Part shown: positions 11,830-23,325 of the stretch, one piece after another | How positions within the stretch are numbered: position 1 is the stretch's first letter | Layout: each line of letters starts with the position of its first letter | Assembly (NCBI GenBank): GCA_026225945.1 | Contig: JAMJFZ010002884.1 | Span: 1,240,001 to 1,304,000, forward strand | Direction of reading: 5' to 3' | DNA: 64,000 bases | From: Cricetomys ansorgei | Lineage: Eukaryota > Chordata > Mammalia > Rodentia > Nesomyidae | Made by a program: the position numbers and the translations under genes | Notes under the pieces: generated by a model | Database searches by the model: none | What the model was told of the DNA's origin: nothing | What the model saw: the letters and a program-made list of their open reading frames with translations, nothing else

Positions 11830-12285
11830 CCCAGTGTAGGTTGAACTGTGTTCCTTACAAAGACATGTTCAAGTCTTAAACCCTAGCACCTGTGACATAA
11901 ACTCATTTGGAAATAAAGGCTTTCAAGACAACATCAACTTGAGGTGAATTCATTGAAGTGATCCTCTTATTTAAGTACAGCTGCAGTACTTCCTAGATGA
12001 TAAGACAGAACCCCAAAGGGGAGAATACCCTGTGGACATGGAGATAACCAGAAGGCAGACAGTCAGGAATTGGAGTTATAGTTCAACAAGTCAAAGAACA
12101 CCTGGGGCAACCAGAAGTTTGAAAATTTAAGGAAAATTTCTTCTCTGGAGGCTTCAGTGCAAGCCTGGTCCTGACAGCAGCTGGTGTTTGGACATCTGGC
12201 CTGAAAAACTACCAGATAGTATACTTTGATTACTTTAAACCAGTTAGTCTGTTGTTTTGTATGTCAGGTCTAGATAATGAAAAGA
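11830..12285 (+). mobile_element. Ancient mammalian repeat, copy 2 of the family at 10775
   Basis: GGTTGAACTGTGTTCCTTAC, GTTCAAGTCTTAAACCCTAG, ACTCATTTGGAAATAAAGGC, GGAGGCTTCAGTGCAAGCCT and TTACTTTAAACCAGTTAGTC follow the remembered order of the family to its 3' end. Longer than copy 1. Confidence 0.55.
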
Positions 12286-12869
12286 ATACTTTTCTGGCTT
12301 GCGTAAGATACTTAGTGAACAACTAATAATCAGGTATTGTGCTAGACTCAGGAAATTCTGAGATAAAACAGGACCTAATTCCAAGAGAAAACTGGTCCTA
12401 TTCTTCCTCCCAGGCAAGGCTCAATTTTCTGTGAGAAGTTAGGGAACTCATAAAGATCTACAGATGCATTTTTCCAACCTCCAATTTATCAACTCCACCT
12501 ATATTTTCGTGTATGTAGAGTATATAGTAGATGTATATGTATTTCTATGTATATAGATGCCCCAAAGGCCTGATTTCACCTGGTATTTCTGACTATTTCG
12601 CATTTATCCAGAAACGTCACTCACACATCTCTTTCTCTTCTGAGACAATCGAGACAGACAGCTTTCGTTTTCTTTCCTGTCCTTACGCTTCCTGGTGAAT
12701 TAATTCATATTCTCAATAACATCTCCTCTGCTCAAAAATGAAGAGCTCCACATATGCTTTATGAAACTCTGTGCAGAAACCACACTGTGGCACTGTTTCA
12801 TTTCCAGAATTTAATAAAATGCACAGTTCGTTTTATGTCACAATATGAGGTATTTGCCTCATGGTTTAT

Positions 12870-12870
<1 letters not shown>

Positions 12871-12908
<38 letters not shown>
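12871..12908. repeat. (GT)n microsatellite
   Basis: About 19 uninterrupted GT units. Confidence 0.95.
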
Positions 12909-12911
<3 letters not shown>

Positions 12912-12944
12912 ACGCACATGTTTAAGGCTAATTAAATGTCAGTC

Positions 12945-13017
12945 TCAGGATTGAAAATGAAACTCAATGGTAAAGCACTTGTCTAGCATATGCGAAGTCC
13001 TGATTCTGATCTCCAAC

Positions 13018-13068
<51 letters not shown>

Positions 13069-13069
13069 C
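12945..13069 (+). repeat. ID/B4 SINE head followed by (AC)n
   Basis: ID-like AACTCAATGGTAAAGCACTT and GTCTAGCATATGCGAAGTCC lead directly into an (AC)n tract at about 13019-13067, which sits where the ID A-rich tail would be. A purine GA-rich stretch follows to about 13110. Confidence 0.75.
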
Positions 13070-13244
13070 AACACAGAAAGAGTGGGGGCAGGGAGAGGGA
13101 GAGAGAGAGCATCAACTTTACTAACAGAAACTATGTCTTAGGATTTAGGCCCTTGTTGCCATGTGGTAAAGACTTTAGCAAATTATAAAGTAGGAACCGT
13201 TTGTTTTTGTTTTATTCCAATAATCATGATTTCAGAGAAATCTT

Positions 13245-13330
13245 TTTTTTGAGGCTTGGAGAATGGAACCCAGAGTTTCAAATTTGCTAGGTAAGAGCTC
13301 TACCCCTGAGCTCTGTTTCCAGCCCAAGAT
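13245..13330 (-). repeat. ID/B4 SINE
   Basis: Reverse-complement ID words: a GGAATGGAACCCAGAG segment, AAGAGCTCTACCCCTGAGCT and CTGTTTCCAGCCC. Confidence 0.7.
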
Positions 13331-13519
13331 CTCATTTTCTATCAGGTTCTGCCTTTTCTCCCCTTTACTGGCCACTGCAAGGAACTTTGCTCTTTGATTC
13401 TATACACATTCTTGCTTTCATTAGTGTGGTAACTTAGCTTGGGAAGGACTAACTAATAAAAAGTATATTGCCTTTAATTATGACCCATCAAAATAGCAGA
13501 TGTTTCTTGTGTGTGCCAC

Positions 13520-13685
13520 GATGCCCACTTTGTTCTTTTTGTTTGGTTTGGTTGTTTTGTACCAGCGTCTCACAACATAGCATAGGCTGGTCTAGAACTT
13601 CTTATGTAGCCTGAGTTGGCTTGTACTTATAGTCAGTCCTCCTGGGTCAGCATCCCAAGGATTGCTAGGCTATGCCTAGCCAGTA
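13520..13685 (-). repeat. Diverged B1 SINE
   Basis: TTTGGTTTGGTTGTTTTG tail, AGCGTCTCACAACATAGCAT, GGCTGGTCTAGAACTTCTTA, ATGTAGCCTGAGTTGGCTTG and GATTGCTAGGCTATGCCTAG. Confidence 0.7.
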
Positions 13686-14289
13686 ATCAAAGATGTTGCT
13701 GAGATCAAAAAGCCCTTAACACTAATTAGAATTTAGCTTGAGCGACTAACTGGCATGCAGTAGGAGAATCTTTTGGGGTAGAGGTCGTGAATCCTTTCAT
13801 GTTCATTTCCTTGGTTCCAACTGACATATGTTGAGCATGGACGCTTAGCTTAATATGTCCCATACTTTCTTTCATGTCGTTTATAGCAGCCCGTGAAGAA
13901 TATATTGGCATTCTAATTGTAAATAGAAGGAAACAGAGAGTTAAAGAATGGTAAAAACTTGTCCATGGGTAGACAACAGGAAGATGTCAAAATTAGAACT
14001 AATTTCCCACATTTCTCTATTTCTCAGTTTGATAGTCTTTCTTTAATACTGCACTGTCTGATTGGATGTGTTCTAAATGGAATGAATGCCTTCTACATGC
14101 AAGATTCTCCCAGTTTTATGAGATGATACAGAAGTAAGAATATTAGCATTCCCTTATCCTCAAAGATGCATTCTAAAGTCAACAGTAGTTACATGAATAT
14201 ATAGATAATGCCAAACCCTACACATTCTGTTTTCTGCTATGCATATAACTATGATAAAGTTTAGTTTATAAATTAGGCATAATACTGTG

Positions 14290-14665
14290 GTTTACATGTA
14301 AAGTGTCTCCTATAGGCTCATGTTTTAGAAAATTGGTCTTTGTTTGGTGGTACTGATTTGAGGGGGAATTCATGGAACTTTTGAGACTGTGGGATATCTA
14401 GAAAATGAGACTTTCGGTGGAGGTCAAGTATGGATGATATTAGGATTACTAGAAGAATGTTGTATTCACTTTTGATTCCCACCCATGCTCTGCTTTCTGC
14501 TTTTTAATTCACTCTCTCCCACAGCAATGGATGGAGCAGCCCCAGGCACTGTGCCTTCACCACCATGGTGGACTGTACCTTTTGAACTGTGAGCCAAAAT
14601 AAATATTTCCTCCTTTAAGTTAGTTCTGGTCAAAGCAGTGAGAAAAGTCACTAATACACTAAGTA
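14290..14665 (+). mobile_element. Rodent MaLR-like LTR (class uncertain)
   Basis: GAACTGTGAGCCAAAATAAA, TATTTCCTCCTTTAAGTTAG and GCAGTGAGAAAAGTCACTAA reproduce the 3' part of MT/ORR1-like LTRs, including an AATAAA signal. Same family as 2470-2890 in the opposite direction. No internal retroviral sequence is attached. Confidence 0.6.
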
Positions 14666-14944
14666 AGGATTTAACAATTATACTTAATAACAAAATAGAA
14701 CAGTTACAACAATGTACTATGATAAAATCTTTAGCACCACTACTCATGCATTTGGGGCATTGTTAAGCAAAATGGAGACTACTTAAATACAATCATAAAT
14801 AATATAACATCCAGCATTATTAAGTTACTTGCATGTAGGTAAGCATTCATACCTTAGGTACATTGGCTAAAGGGATGATTCATTGTCCTGGGCAATAACG
14901 AGGATACCATGAGACTTTCTTATGCTACTCAAAATCATACAATT

Positions 14945-15095
14945 TAAAGCTTATGTATTTGTTTTTATCAGATAGGATCTCATTTCATGCCCTACACTGA
15001 TCTGTAGACTGACACCAAACTCATATGATCCTCTTGCCTTAGCCTCCCAAGTGTTGGTATTACAGTGTGAGCAAGCTTGTCAGATTTAAGTTTTT
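14945..15095 (-). repeat. Diverged B1 SINE
   Basis: GATAGGATCTCATTTCATGC, CTGACACCAAACTCATATGA, TCCTCTTGCCTTAGCCTCCC and AGTGTTGGTATTACAGTGTG. Confidence 0.75.
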
Positions 15096-15576
15096 ATCCA
15101 TTGAAAATTCTGTTACTTTCTAACTCTGGTCTTGCGGAACCAAAGCCATGGAAAACAAAACCATGCATAAGGGGTGACTACTGTGTAGCATGTCCATGTC
15201 CCCTAAGAACTTAAAATCTATTCTCATAAAAACATATCAGGCAGTTACTGCCTCACCTCCATGGGCAGACTATCCTACAGGTTGTTATACCCAGTACTAA
15301 GGAATGAGGTCATCAGGATTGGGGAGAAGGAGAAACTGGCAGTGCTTTCACTCAGATACTTTCTTGCAAATGAAACTCTAAAGACCTAGCTCCTTTTAAA
15401 TGTCTATTTTCCCTCAGAGAGAAGTAGCCTTCTGTTCACTCCCTGCATCCTTCGATTTCCCAGGAAGTAGCTGTTTCTTTCAGCTTGCTCTGTCTAACAG
15501 GGAGAAGTTTCTGTAGGCACATCTGACACTTTCTTTTCACTCATAGCATCCTTAAAATCTCCCACATTAAGCCAAG
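15096..15576. other. Intergenic DNA, no gene seen
   Basis: No coding signal. The pyrimidine-rich segment around 15350-15570 could be a decayed L2, but I cannot support it well. Confidence 0.35.
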
Positions 15577-15577
15577 C

Positions 15578-15792
15578 CAATGATTCTCAACCTTCCTAAT
15601 GCTGCCACCCTTAAATACAGTTCCTCATGTTGTAGTGAACCCCTAACCATAAAATTTTATTCATTGCTACTTTATAACTGCAACTTTGCTATTGTTATGA
15701 ATTGTAATGTAAATACCTGATACACAGGTGATCTTAGGTGACTCCTGCTAAAGGAACCCCCAAAAGGATCTCAACCCACAGGTTGAGAATGC
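15578..15792 (+). mobile_element. URR1-type rodent hAT non-autonomous DNA transposon
   Basis: Begins TGATTCTCAACCTTCCTAAT, passes TTCCTCATGTTGTAGTGAAC and GCTACTTTATAACTGCAACT, and ends CAACCCACAGGTTGAGAATG. Terminal inverted repeats (GATTCTCAACCT against AGGTTGAGAAT) are visible. A second copy, inverted, is at 38519-38752. Confidence 0.8.
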
Positions 15793-15999
15793 ACTGAGCT
15801 CTTCAAACATTAGATCATCTGCAAACTTTATGTTTTCCTTTTCTGTATCTACTAACTCCCCATAAGGGAATATGATATGGGCCTCTCATATGTCACTGTA
15901 AGCATGTTCTGATTATTCGCCACATATTCTTATTAACTTTGAAGAATATACTGTACATATTAGTCATAGAAAAAAAGACATGTGTCATTTCCCCCAAAG

Positions 16000-16270
16000 A
16001 GCTCATTGTGACAGATACAGATAGACAGGTCATTACAATATAGTAGGGTATCATTAGCTTTATATTCAATGTGTAACCAGGATAGCATGGGGGCCATAGA
16101 GGAACATCTAGCCTACACTAGGAAATTTAAAGAAAGACTTCATAAGGAGGTAATGACTAATCTGTCTGAAATTACAAGTAGTGAAAAGAAGGAGATCAGA
16201 AACGGAGGGACAGAGAGAAGACAGTATGTGCCAAGGCACTGGGACATTACTTAAGAGTTACACTTCTGTG
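16000..16270 (+). mobile_element. Probable L2 LINE fragment
   Basis: Ordered phrases such as AGAGCTCATTGTGACAGATA, TAGACAGGTCATTACAATAT, GCATGGGGGCCATAGAGGAA and GACAGTATGTGCCAAGGCAC are like the L2 3' region. The 61-codon frame within has no gene-like features. Confidence 0.4.
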
Positions 16271-16787
16271 TCAATAGAGCACAAGGCATGAGGTGAGAAG
16301 AGTGAACTAATCTAGAAATAAGACCTGTTGGTCATGTTCTGGCTTTATTATGGAAGGACAATGGAGCACTGCTGAACAATGATAAATAGAACGGTGGCGG
16401 TGGAATTCAGAAAATAATACACCTGAAGTATGACATCTTGGCACACTGAATACTATCAACTAAAAGATATTCAACGAAGCCCACAAACCAAGTCTCACCA
16501 TTCACCCTCCTGTTTCTCTCAATCATTTATCCCCCAATGTGAGTTATAGAAAGGATTCCTATCCTTCAATATGTGTCATGGAAATTAGAATCCCTCTTTT
16601 TCAAAGAATGCCAGAAAGAAAATATCCTTCCCCTTTTCTTTCAGTCTAAAAGCATCCAGTTACATCATTTTATGCACTTGCATTTCCATATGCCTACTTT
16701 TAATTGAACAAAGAATAAAAAGAGATTTCATGAGAACTTTGGGTTCAAACTAAGTGCTCTTGGATAATATAAATCATTTTTATATTG

Positions 16788-16866
16788 TTTTTGTTCTAGG
16801 GATCAAACTCTGGGATGTGTGCATATTAGGCAACTACTCTACTACTGAGCTATCCCCCCAGCCCTG
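16788..16866 (-). repeat. ID/B4 SINE
   Basis: TTCTAGGGATCAAACTCTGG, TAGGCAACTACTCTACTACT and GAGCTATCCCCCCAGCCC are reverse-complement ID. Confidence 0.75.
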
Positions 16867-17084
16867 GTATCACCAAAATCTTGTAGATTCAATTACCTTG
16901 CTATGGTATTGCACCTTTCTACTTATATGGTGGAAATATCACCATTGTGCATTTATAAAATGCATTTTTCAATGATGTGGTTGACAGACTTGAGAAAATT
17001 CATAAAGTAGTTAAAGTCAGTGGAAATGAGAGCCTGAAGATGAAACCGTGACACTGGGAATGGATCAGTAACTTGAGATTCTTA

Positions 17085-17270
17085 TGTGATTGATTGAAAA
17101 TGGGTGGTGAGAGACAGGGGAGATTTTTATAGATCTTCTGTAATTACGGCTTGGATAATTAGGCAATTAGATCAATCAATCACGACGATCAAGGAGGAAG
17201 CCAAAGACACACGATAATGATGTAATTAATTCTATTGTTCTAGCAGGCCATTTGATATATGGATTTTAAA
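17085..17270. promoter_or_regulatory. Candidate conserved non-coding element rich in homeodomain motifs
   Basis: Within about 190 bases: GTGATTGATTGA near 17086, TAATTACGG near 17140, GGATAATTAGGCAATTAG near 17153-17170, ATCAATCAATCACGACGATC near 17171-17190 and GTAATTAATTC near 17222. These are TAATTA and TGATTGAT words typical of HOX/PBX-type factors. The block is repeat-free and keeps CpGs (TTACGG, CACGACGATC, CACGATA). The role is inferred from composition only. Confidence 0.4.
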
Positions 17271-17359
17271 AGAAATCTAGATGATGGCACTGCTTTTGGA
17301 TTCACTACTGGCTATATTCCTTGTCAAGTTTTGAGGCAATAAAACATCCTTGGCTTCTG

Positions 17360-17590
17360 GGTTGAACATATAGCTCATTTGGTAGAGTGATCACCTAACA
17401 TGCACGAAACCCTGGGGTGGATTCCAGCTTGTGTGGTGCTGCACAACTGTAATCTCAGCCTTCAAGAGATGGAGGTAGGGGGATCAGAAAGTCAAGATCA
17501 TTTTCGGATACAAGGCAAGTTTGAAGCCAGGCTGGGATTATTGTATCTTGGGCTTCTCAGTTCTCAAGACTGTGAAAACAATTTTCAAGT
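17360..17590 (+). repeat. B4 SINE (ID plus B1 parts)
   Basis: ATATAGCTCATTTGGTAGAG, GATCACCTAACATGCACGAA, then TGTGGTGCTGCACAACTGTA, ATCTCAGCCTTCAAGAGATG and TTTGAAGCCAGGCTGGGATT. Confidence 0.7.
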
Positions 17591-17599
17591 ATCCTTGAA

Positions 17600-20180
17600 A
17601 CATTTTCAATAGAGTATGCCTTCCTGGCCCACTCCAGCTAATTCTTGATTCAGCATAGGTGCATGGAATCATTTGCAAATTGTGATAGATACCACTATTA
17701 AGTTATCCTTCACAGGGTGATAAAAGGTCTAAGAAAATCAAGCTTGGTACTTGTCAGTCTTGTTTGCTAGCTAAACACCATGTATGCACCAAGGACATTG
17801 GATGGCCTCCAAAACCTCCTAGAGAACAAGCTCCAATTGCTCTGGATGGCATTCAAGCTCCTCAGTAATTTGTTCTAACCTTATGTAACTCAACTCAACT
17901 TTTACAAGCATACATAGAAACTGTCTGCTACAAACAAACTAGGCAGTTTTACAGTAGAGCTTTGATAATGTTATTATTTATAGAGACAAGAAAGTGTGAA
18001 ACTTTTCTCTCCCATCACAAACATCACAGCTGATAGTTATATCACAAATTAATGTGGGAAAGACATAATCAATATATTGAACCAAAATTTATGAGAGCAG
18101 GATTTTCAGCGACAAAGACCCAAGGATCCAAGGAAAAAAATTTCATGCTTAAATGCAGTGAAGGATGGGTATCAATGTAGAAATGAGATTTGACCAAAAG
18201 AAATAATATCCTAAAGACAGAATGAGGGGGAAACCCAGCAAGGCCTGTCTATTGATATTTTTCTTGATCTTTTTAGGTGGCCATCTTTTCTTGTAAATAT
18301 GGGAAAAAGAAGAATATGGCCTTTTTAGATTTTATGTCTTGCTTTGGGGAAAAGAGGTTCTAGTTTTCCTGCGATTCTCTTGGAAAAGAAGAATTGGGTT
18401 CTCATGATTCACTTTGATGAGAAAAAGAGGTCAGGAAAACTGGAAGGCAGAAGGATAGAAGGAAAAGGAGGGATGAGAGAGAGAGAGAAAGAGAGGCTGA
18501 GACTTTAGCTTCTGAAGATTCCCAGCCTCCTACAGTTCAGATCACTCAACATGCTAGAGCAGCACTCTTTGTGGTATCATTTTCTGAATCTTAACATAGC
18601 CTGTGAGCTTCTAGTGCTGCCCTCTAACACCCTACTCATTCATGGCAATTTCACTGAACACCTACTGTTTATCCTAATTGCTAATCACAGTTCATATTGC
18701 TATTTCCAATTGCTTTCCTACTTTGGGAAACAGGGCTACAGTGCCCATGTATTCATAGTAAAAATGGGTATCAAAAAGTACATATGTAACCATCAAGAGC
18801 AGTGATATAAAATGGAAGCCATTCAGTCATCTGAATTGTTTCATAGAACCCCTTGTGTAGTTAAGTAAGCATTTTGTCACACTTTGTCTCACATCAAAGG
18901 TTCCGGACACTTGGTCGAAGTTGAGACTTCCTGGCACCATCTCATGTTAAGTATTTACTAGTCCTTCAGTATGTATGTTTGGACTAAGGGCTAATGTTCT
19001 TTAGAGTTGGGCAGCATTTGTTAGATGTGGCCATGCTTGGTAACTGTGGAAGTAGTGCACAAGGAGAACCAATGAAAGTAAGATCAAATTCAGCCAAAAT
19101 ACATTTTAACAGAGATTAGGCCTTCTGCTGAGTAAGCTGAGCCCCAGTAAACTGATCCGGCCTTCTTCCAAAGAGCTATGGAAATAAATCACCTTGTGGG
19201 TGAAACAGAGTTAGTCTTCGTTTGCAAGGGGATTTTAAGTGTCTCTGTGGTTTAGCTGTCTGCAAAAATCTCCCTGTATTTAACATCTGCTCTGTCTTCA
19301 AATTACCCAGAGCATTTCTCAGAGACACTGTGAACATGAGCAAGGAGCTCTCTTTTTGTAAAGTGTCCACCAAAGAAAGCCAAAGGGACATTAATTAGAT
19401 GAAGGAAGGGAGAGAGGCAGGGAGCTGGTCCTTGCAAAGGAAGTTAGTTTATTCCCTGGGAAAGAAATGAAATGTGAGTTCAGGGAGTAGAACAGAAACC
19501 TTTTAAACTCTCCGTGGATAGACTAGCACGTGAATGGAAGGGGTAGACGACATGGTAAAATGGGCTGATAAACAAGTCAGAATTTCTTGTAACCTTGGAA
19601 GAGAAGGTGACAGGGTCACAGCCACTTCAAAAACACTTTGAAGGTATTAAGGAAAACTTTTTCTGAAAAGAGTCAAATATTAAATATTTTTGATTTTGTG
19701 AGTTACTTTTCTGTAATCTCTGTCATGTTTTAGTGTTCGTTTCATCCAGATTTTTAAAACATGAACTAAATTAAATAATCTTGGGTGTTGCCCAAAAAGG
19801 CAGCTACTGGGAAACCATCTTCGGGCCATCCTTGTTCAAGACAATAGTGATTGTTTAAACTTTGATTCAATTTCAGCTTGAAGAATGCTTATTGAACAGC
19901 TATGGTCAAAAGGCAAAAGTGGCATTGAAAGTCTAGGGTAAATAGTAGACATGACTCAGAATTAGGAAAAGACAAACTAGCAGGAGAGGGAACGTGTTGA
20001 GTAAATCTAAGGGTCTGTGCAAAAGCTATACAAAGTGGAGGGGGAAAAACACCGGTGAGTTTGATTTAAACAGGACACTGAACATCTGGTCAAATTCAAG
20101 CTGGAGAATTCCTCTGGGAGCCTTGAGAGCAGACCCATGCACAGTCTGGAAGCTGAGGTCAAGGGGAGGCAAATGCTGAG
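17600..20180. other. Intergenic DNA, no gene seen
   Basis: Mostly unnamed sequence. A purine run of GA units lies at 18474-18498. I see no coding exon and only weak repeat resemblances. Confidence 0.4.
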
Positions 20181-20185
20181 GGTTT

Positions 20186-20204
20186 CTTTTCTTTTCTTCC
20201 TTTT

Positions 20205-20264
<60 letters not shown>

Positions 20265-20368
20265 GCTTGCTTGCTTGCTTTCTTGCTTTCTTGCTTTCTT
20301 GCTTTCTTGCTTTCTTGCTTTCTTGCTTTCTTGCTTTCTTGCTTTCTTTCAGTCTTTCTTTTTTTTTT
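20186..20368. repeat. Compound CTTT / CTTG / TTGCTTTC satellite-like tract
   Basis: (CTTT)n to about 20262, four CTTG units at 20263-20280, then about eight copies of the 8-mer TTGCTTTC to about 20350, and a T-run. A stepwise higher-order repeat grown from the tetramer. Long open frames on both strands (Lys/Arg/Ser-rich or Phe/Leu/Ser-rich) come purely from the repeat. Confidence 0.95.
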
Positions 20369-20939
20369 AACCACAAAGTTCTGGGTTTTGTATTGTAATT
20401 ACCGAGCATTGGAGGCAGAGCTTTGGGAATAAGTGAAGTCTCTGCAAAATGTAACTTACTTGCCTGGGATCCATCTAAAATACCTCATAAGGTAAACCTT
20501 GGTGCATGTAAAGAAATTATGCCTGAGAAATTGGAGTCTGGGGACCTGGGAGTTCTGTTGCAGAGGATGGAGAGGTTGGCAATGTGCCCTTCCTCCCCCC
20601 CCCCACAAAAACCACTTTTCACTGGGACAACAAAGCAGGCTAGGAAGGTAGAAGAAGACTCATAGCAAGGAAAAAAGCATTTGATAACAAGCTTTTAAGA
20701 AAGTAAAGGAAGGGCTCCCCCAGATGCTGACTGAAAAGACCTGAGGGCAACAAGTCTTAAGCCAAGATCAACTTGTCAAGATATGAAGAACAATGCTTTC
20801 CCCTACCCAGCAATAGCACAAGTCTAGGGGCTTTAAGACCGGATCAATCCTTGGAGCCTAGCTGAGAAGGGAGGGAGGGGCAGCGTGGGTGGTAACCACA
20901 CTAACCACAGGTGTCCTGAAAATAACCATTGAGTTCACT

Positions 20940-21110
20940 TTCCAAGGTGTTTTCTTAACTGTTGTTTGATCTGAAGCTCACAACAAGACAGTAGGATACC
21001 AAGACATGACAGTGATTTTCTCATTTTTTTCCAGAAAAAAAAATATTGAGGCTCAGAAGGGTTAAGCTACTTGCCTAAATATACACAGCAAATATAAATA
21101 GCAACACCAG
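20940..21110 (-). repeat. MIR SINE
   Basis: Reverse-complement MIR words: GAGGCTCAGAAGGGTTAAGC, TACTTGCCTAAATATACACA and CTCACAACAAGACAGTAGG. Confidence 0.65.
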
Positions 21111-21144
21111 AGTTTCCTGCCCTCTTCTCTTCCCCCTTCTTCTC

Positions 21145-21285
21145 TCTCAGCTCATTTTTTGCTGTGCTTTTGTTTTTTAAGGTAAGCTCTTGACAATGCA
21201 GCCCAGGATATCCTGCAATTCCTGATTCTCTCTTCCTTGATCTAGGATTATAGGTGTGCACAACCACCCCTGGCTTTCGTTTTGT
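21145..21285 (-). repeat. Diverged B1 SINE
   Basis: AATGCAGCCCAGGATATCCT, CCTTGATCTAGGATTATAGG and GTGTGCACAACCACCCCTGG. Confidence 0.6.
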
Positions 21286-21620
21286 TTTTAGCTGACATCC
21301 TAATTGTACATATTTATGAGATATAATGTGATTTTTCCCACATGTGTTCTCATTGTTTAATAATCAAATCAGGCTGATAAACACAGCCATCACCTCATAT
21401 ACTTACCATTTCTTTGTGGTAACAAAATCTTCTAGAAATTTTGAAATATATATTGCATTGTTGTCAACTACAGTTACTCTACTGTGCAATATAACACCCA
21501 AGCCAGTTCCTAACTTCACACATGATAAACAACTTCTCCCTACCTTGCAAGTAAAATATGACTTTTCCACCAAGGAAGGAAATGACTGGCAAAGATGTAC
21601 ATGCTTGTAAGAAGTGATCC
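21286..21620. mobile_element. Ancient mammalian L1 fragment
   Basis: TAATTGTACATATTTATGAG, TAATAATCAAATCAGGCTGA, ATCACCTCATATACTTACCA, TTTCTTTGTGGTAACAAAAT and ATTGTTGTCAACTACAGTTA match a well-known L1M/L1P 3' region. Strand is not assigned. The small frames here are not genes. Confidence 0.65.
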
Positions 21621-22524
21621 AGCTGGGAGTCAAATGGGTGAAATACAAATGGCTATATAGACAAGAAGGGTGGCAAAGTTAGGAAAAACAAGCATTTGGG
21701 AGAACTCTGAGTGAAAAGCAACTTTTAAATCGAAACGGTTCTGAATCCAAAGTCTGTGTTTCAAAGAAATGGGTATCCAAGATATACACAAAGGTTGAGG
21801 ACAACCAGGGAAAACCTCAAAGATGGAGTCGGGATAGCTTCCAGGAGTTATCGCAGGCAGAGAGCTCTCTAGAGGAATTGTTTGCCACTTGTGGTGAGAG
21901 TAGTTGCCTCTAGTCTTACTTAAATGCAAAATAGGATTATAAACTACTCAGTTATGACAAAACAAAACAAAAACGGTGTTATCATGAAACACTTTCTGTG
22001 GTCCTCAAACCATTACTTACTACTTAGTGTGTGCTACATGTATAACATGTTTTAGGTTTAGGAGACACAGCAGCTAAGCTACTCATTGTTCAGCACCTCC
22101 GGAGGAACCGCAGTTGAGCCTGGCTATACAAAAAAAATGTCACAAAGCAATCACAAAGCAATGCGATAAGTAATCTGATAGAGATAGGAACTCAAATGAC
22201 AATGGAAAAGGGAAGCAATGTAGGACCTGTGCTGCATACCCAGCTCTAGCTTTCTGCCCTTACCTAATGCCTGCACTACTCCCGTAGGAGGAGAGACATG
22301 ATGATCATTGAAATGCTGGAAACACGATATAACAGGAAACATGACACTTGGTGAAACTGAGCACACAACATGTGAAGCAGAAGTCATGCGTCTATTGTTC
22401 TGTAGGAAGGTAAAAATTGCCATTTTATACAATCGAACTAGAAATAGTGAACCACGGAGGAACTAGGAACTACGCCTCTCTTTCCCAACCTGGGCCACTC
22501 TTCTGAAAAAGAGACTATAGAAGT

Positions 22525-22725
22525 AGAGGGCTGTAGCTGCTGAGATGGTAAAATTGTTTGCAACAAAAGACCAGCAACCTGAGTTTTATCTCCTGACATC
22601 ATATAAAGGTGGAAGGAGAGAGCCCACTCCACCATGTTGTTCTCTGGCTTCCACATGCAGCACACACAGCCACGTATATCATATAAACACACATTAAAAA
22701 TAATAAATAAAAATTTAAAAAACCT
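22525..22725 (+). repeat. B3 SINE
   Basis: GCTGCTGAGATGGTAAAATT, CAGCAACCTGAGTTTTATCT, GGTGGAAGGAGAGAGCCCAC and an AATAATAAATAAAA tail. Confidence 0.8.
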
Positions 22726-23102
22726 GGGGGATTGGGACATCATGCTTGGAAGAAATGTTTGGTTAGTTAATGTCACCTAGGTAAGCACGTGACAAGAGTA
22801 GTTATTTGGAATGCCAAGATTCCACATTCATGCTCTCTGATCTTAGAGATAGTGAGAGAAAAGTTCATCTAAATAGAAGTCAAATCTATTGCTCAGGACC
22901 ACCCTGGCCTAATTTTTATTGTGGAAAATGGAAACCACAGTAGAAACAAACAAAAATACAAGGCATTCAAGATGGAAAAGAATATATTACAAGAATCTCA
23001 AGTACTTTGTTTTAGCCATTTACTGTCCATTCTACAAAAATTACCTGGATTTTCTTGAGTTTCAACCAGGTAATCATTATTCTACTTAAATATAGTAGTA
23101 CC

Positions 23103-23325
23103 GGGGCTAGAAAGATAGTTCAGTGGTTAAGAATACTAATGGCTCTTCCAGAGGAACTGGGTTCAATTCCCAGCAACCACATGGCTCACAACTGTCTGTA
23201 ACTACAACTCTAAGGAATTCAATACCCTCTTCTGGAATATATAGGTACCAGACATGCATATGCACAGACTTATATGCAAACACCCATCACATAAAATAAG
23301 TAAAATTAAATATATAAATAAACTA
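23103..23325 (+). repeat. B2 SINE
   Basis: GGGGCTAGAAAGATAGTTCA, GTGGTTAAGAATACTAATGG, CAATTCCCAGCAACCACATG, GGCTCACAACTGTCTGTAAC and ACCCTCTTCTGGAATATATA, i.e. B2 including its tRNA-like A and B boxes. Confidence 0.9.

Noticed and set aside
16069..16254. 61-codon charged frame resembling a short protein
   Set aside because: Lies in an L2-like repeat and has no splice or start context.
20275..20350. Regularly repeated 8-mer considered as a CRISPR-like array
   Set aside because: Units are contiguous with no unique spacers, and the host is a mammal.
20026..20409. 127-codon Lys/Ser/Arg-rich frame and its Phe/Leu/Ser-rich counterpart
   Set aside because: Produced entirely by the CTTT/TTGCTTTC repeat.
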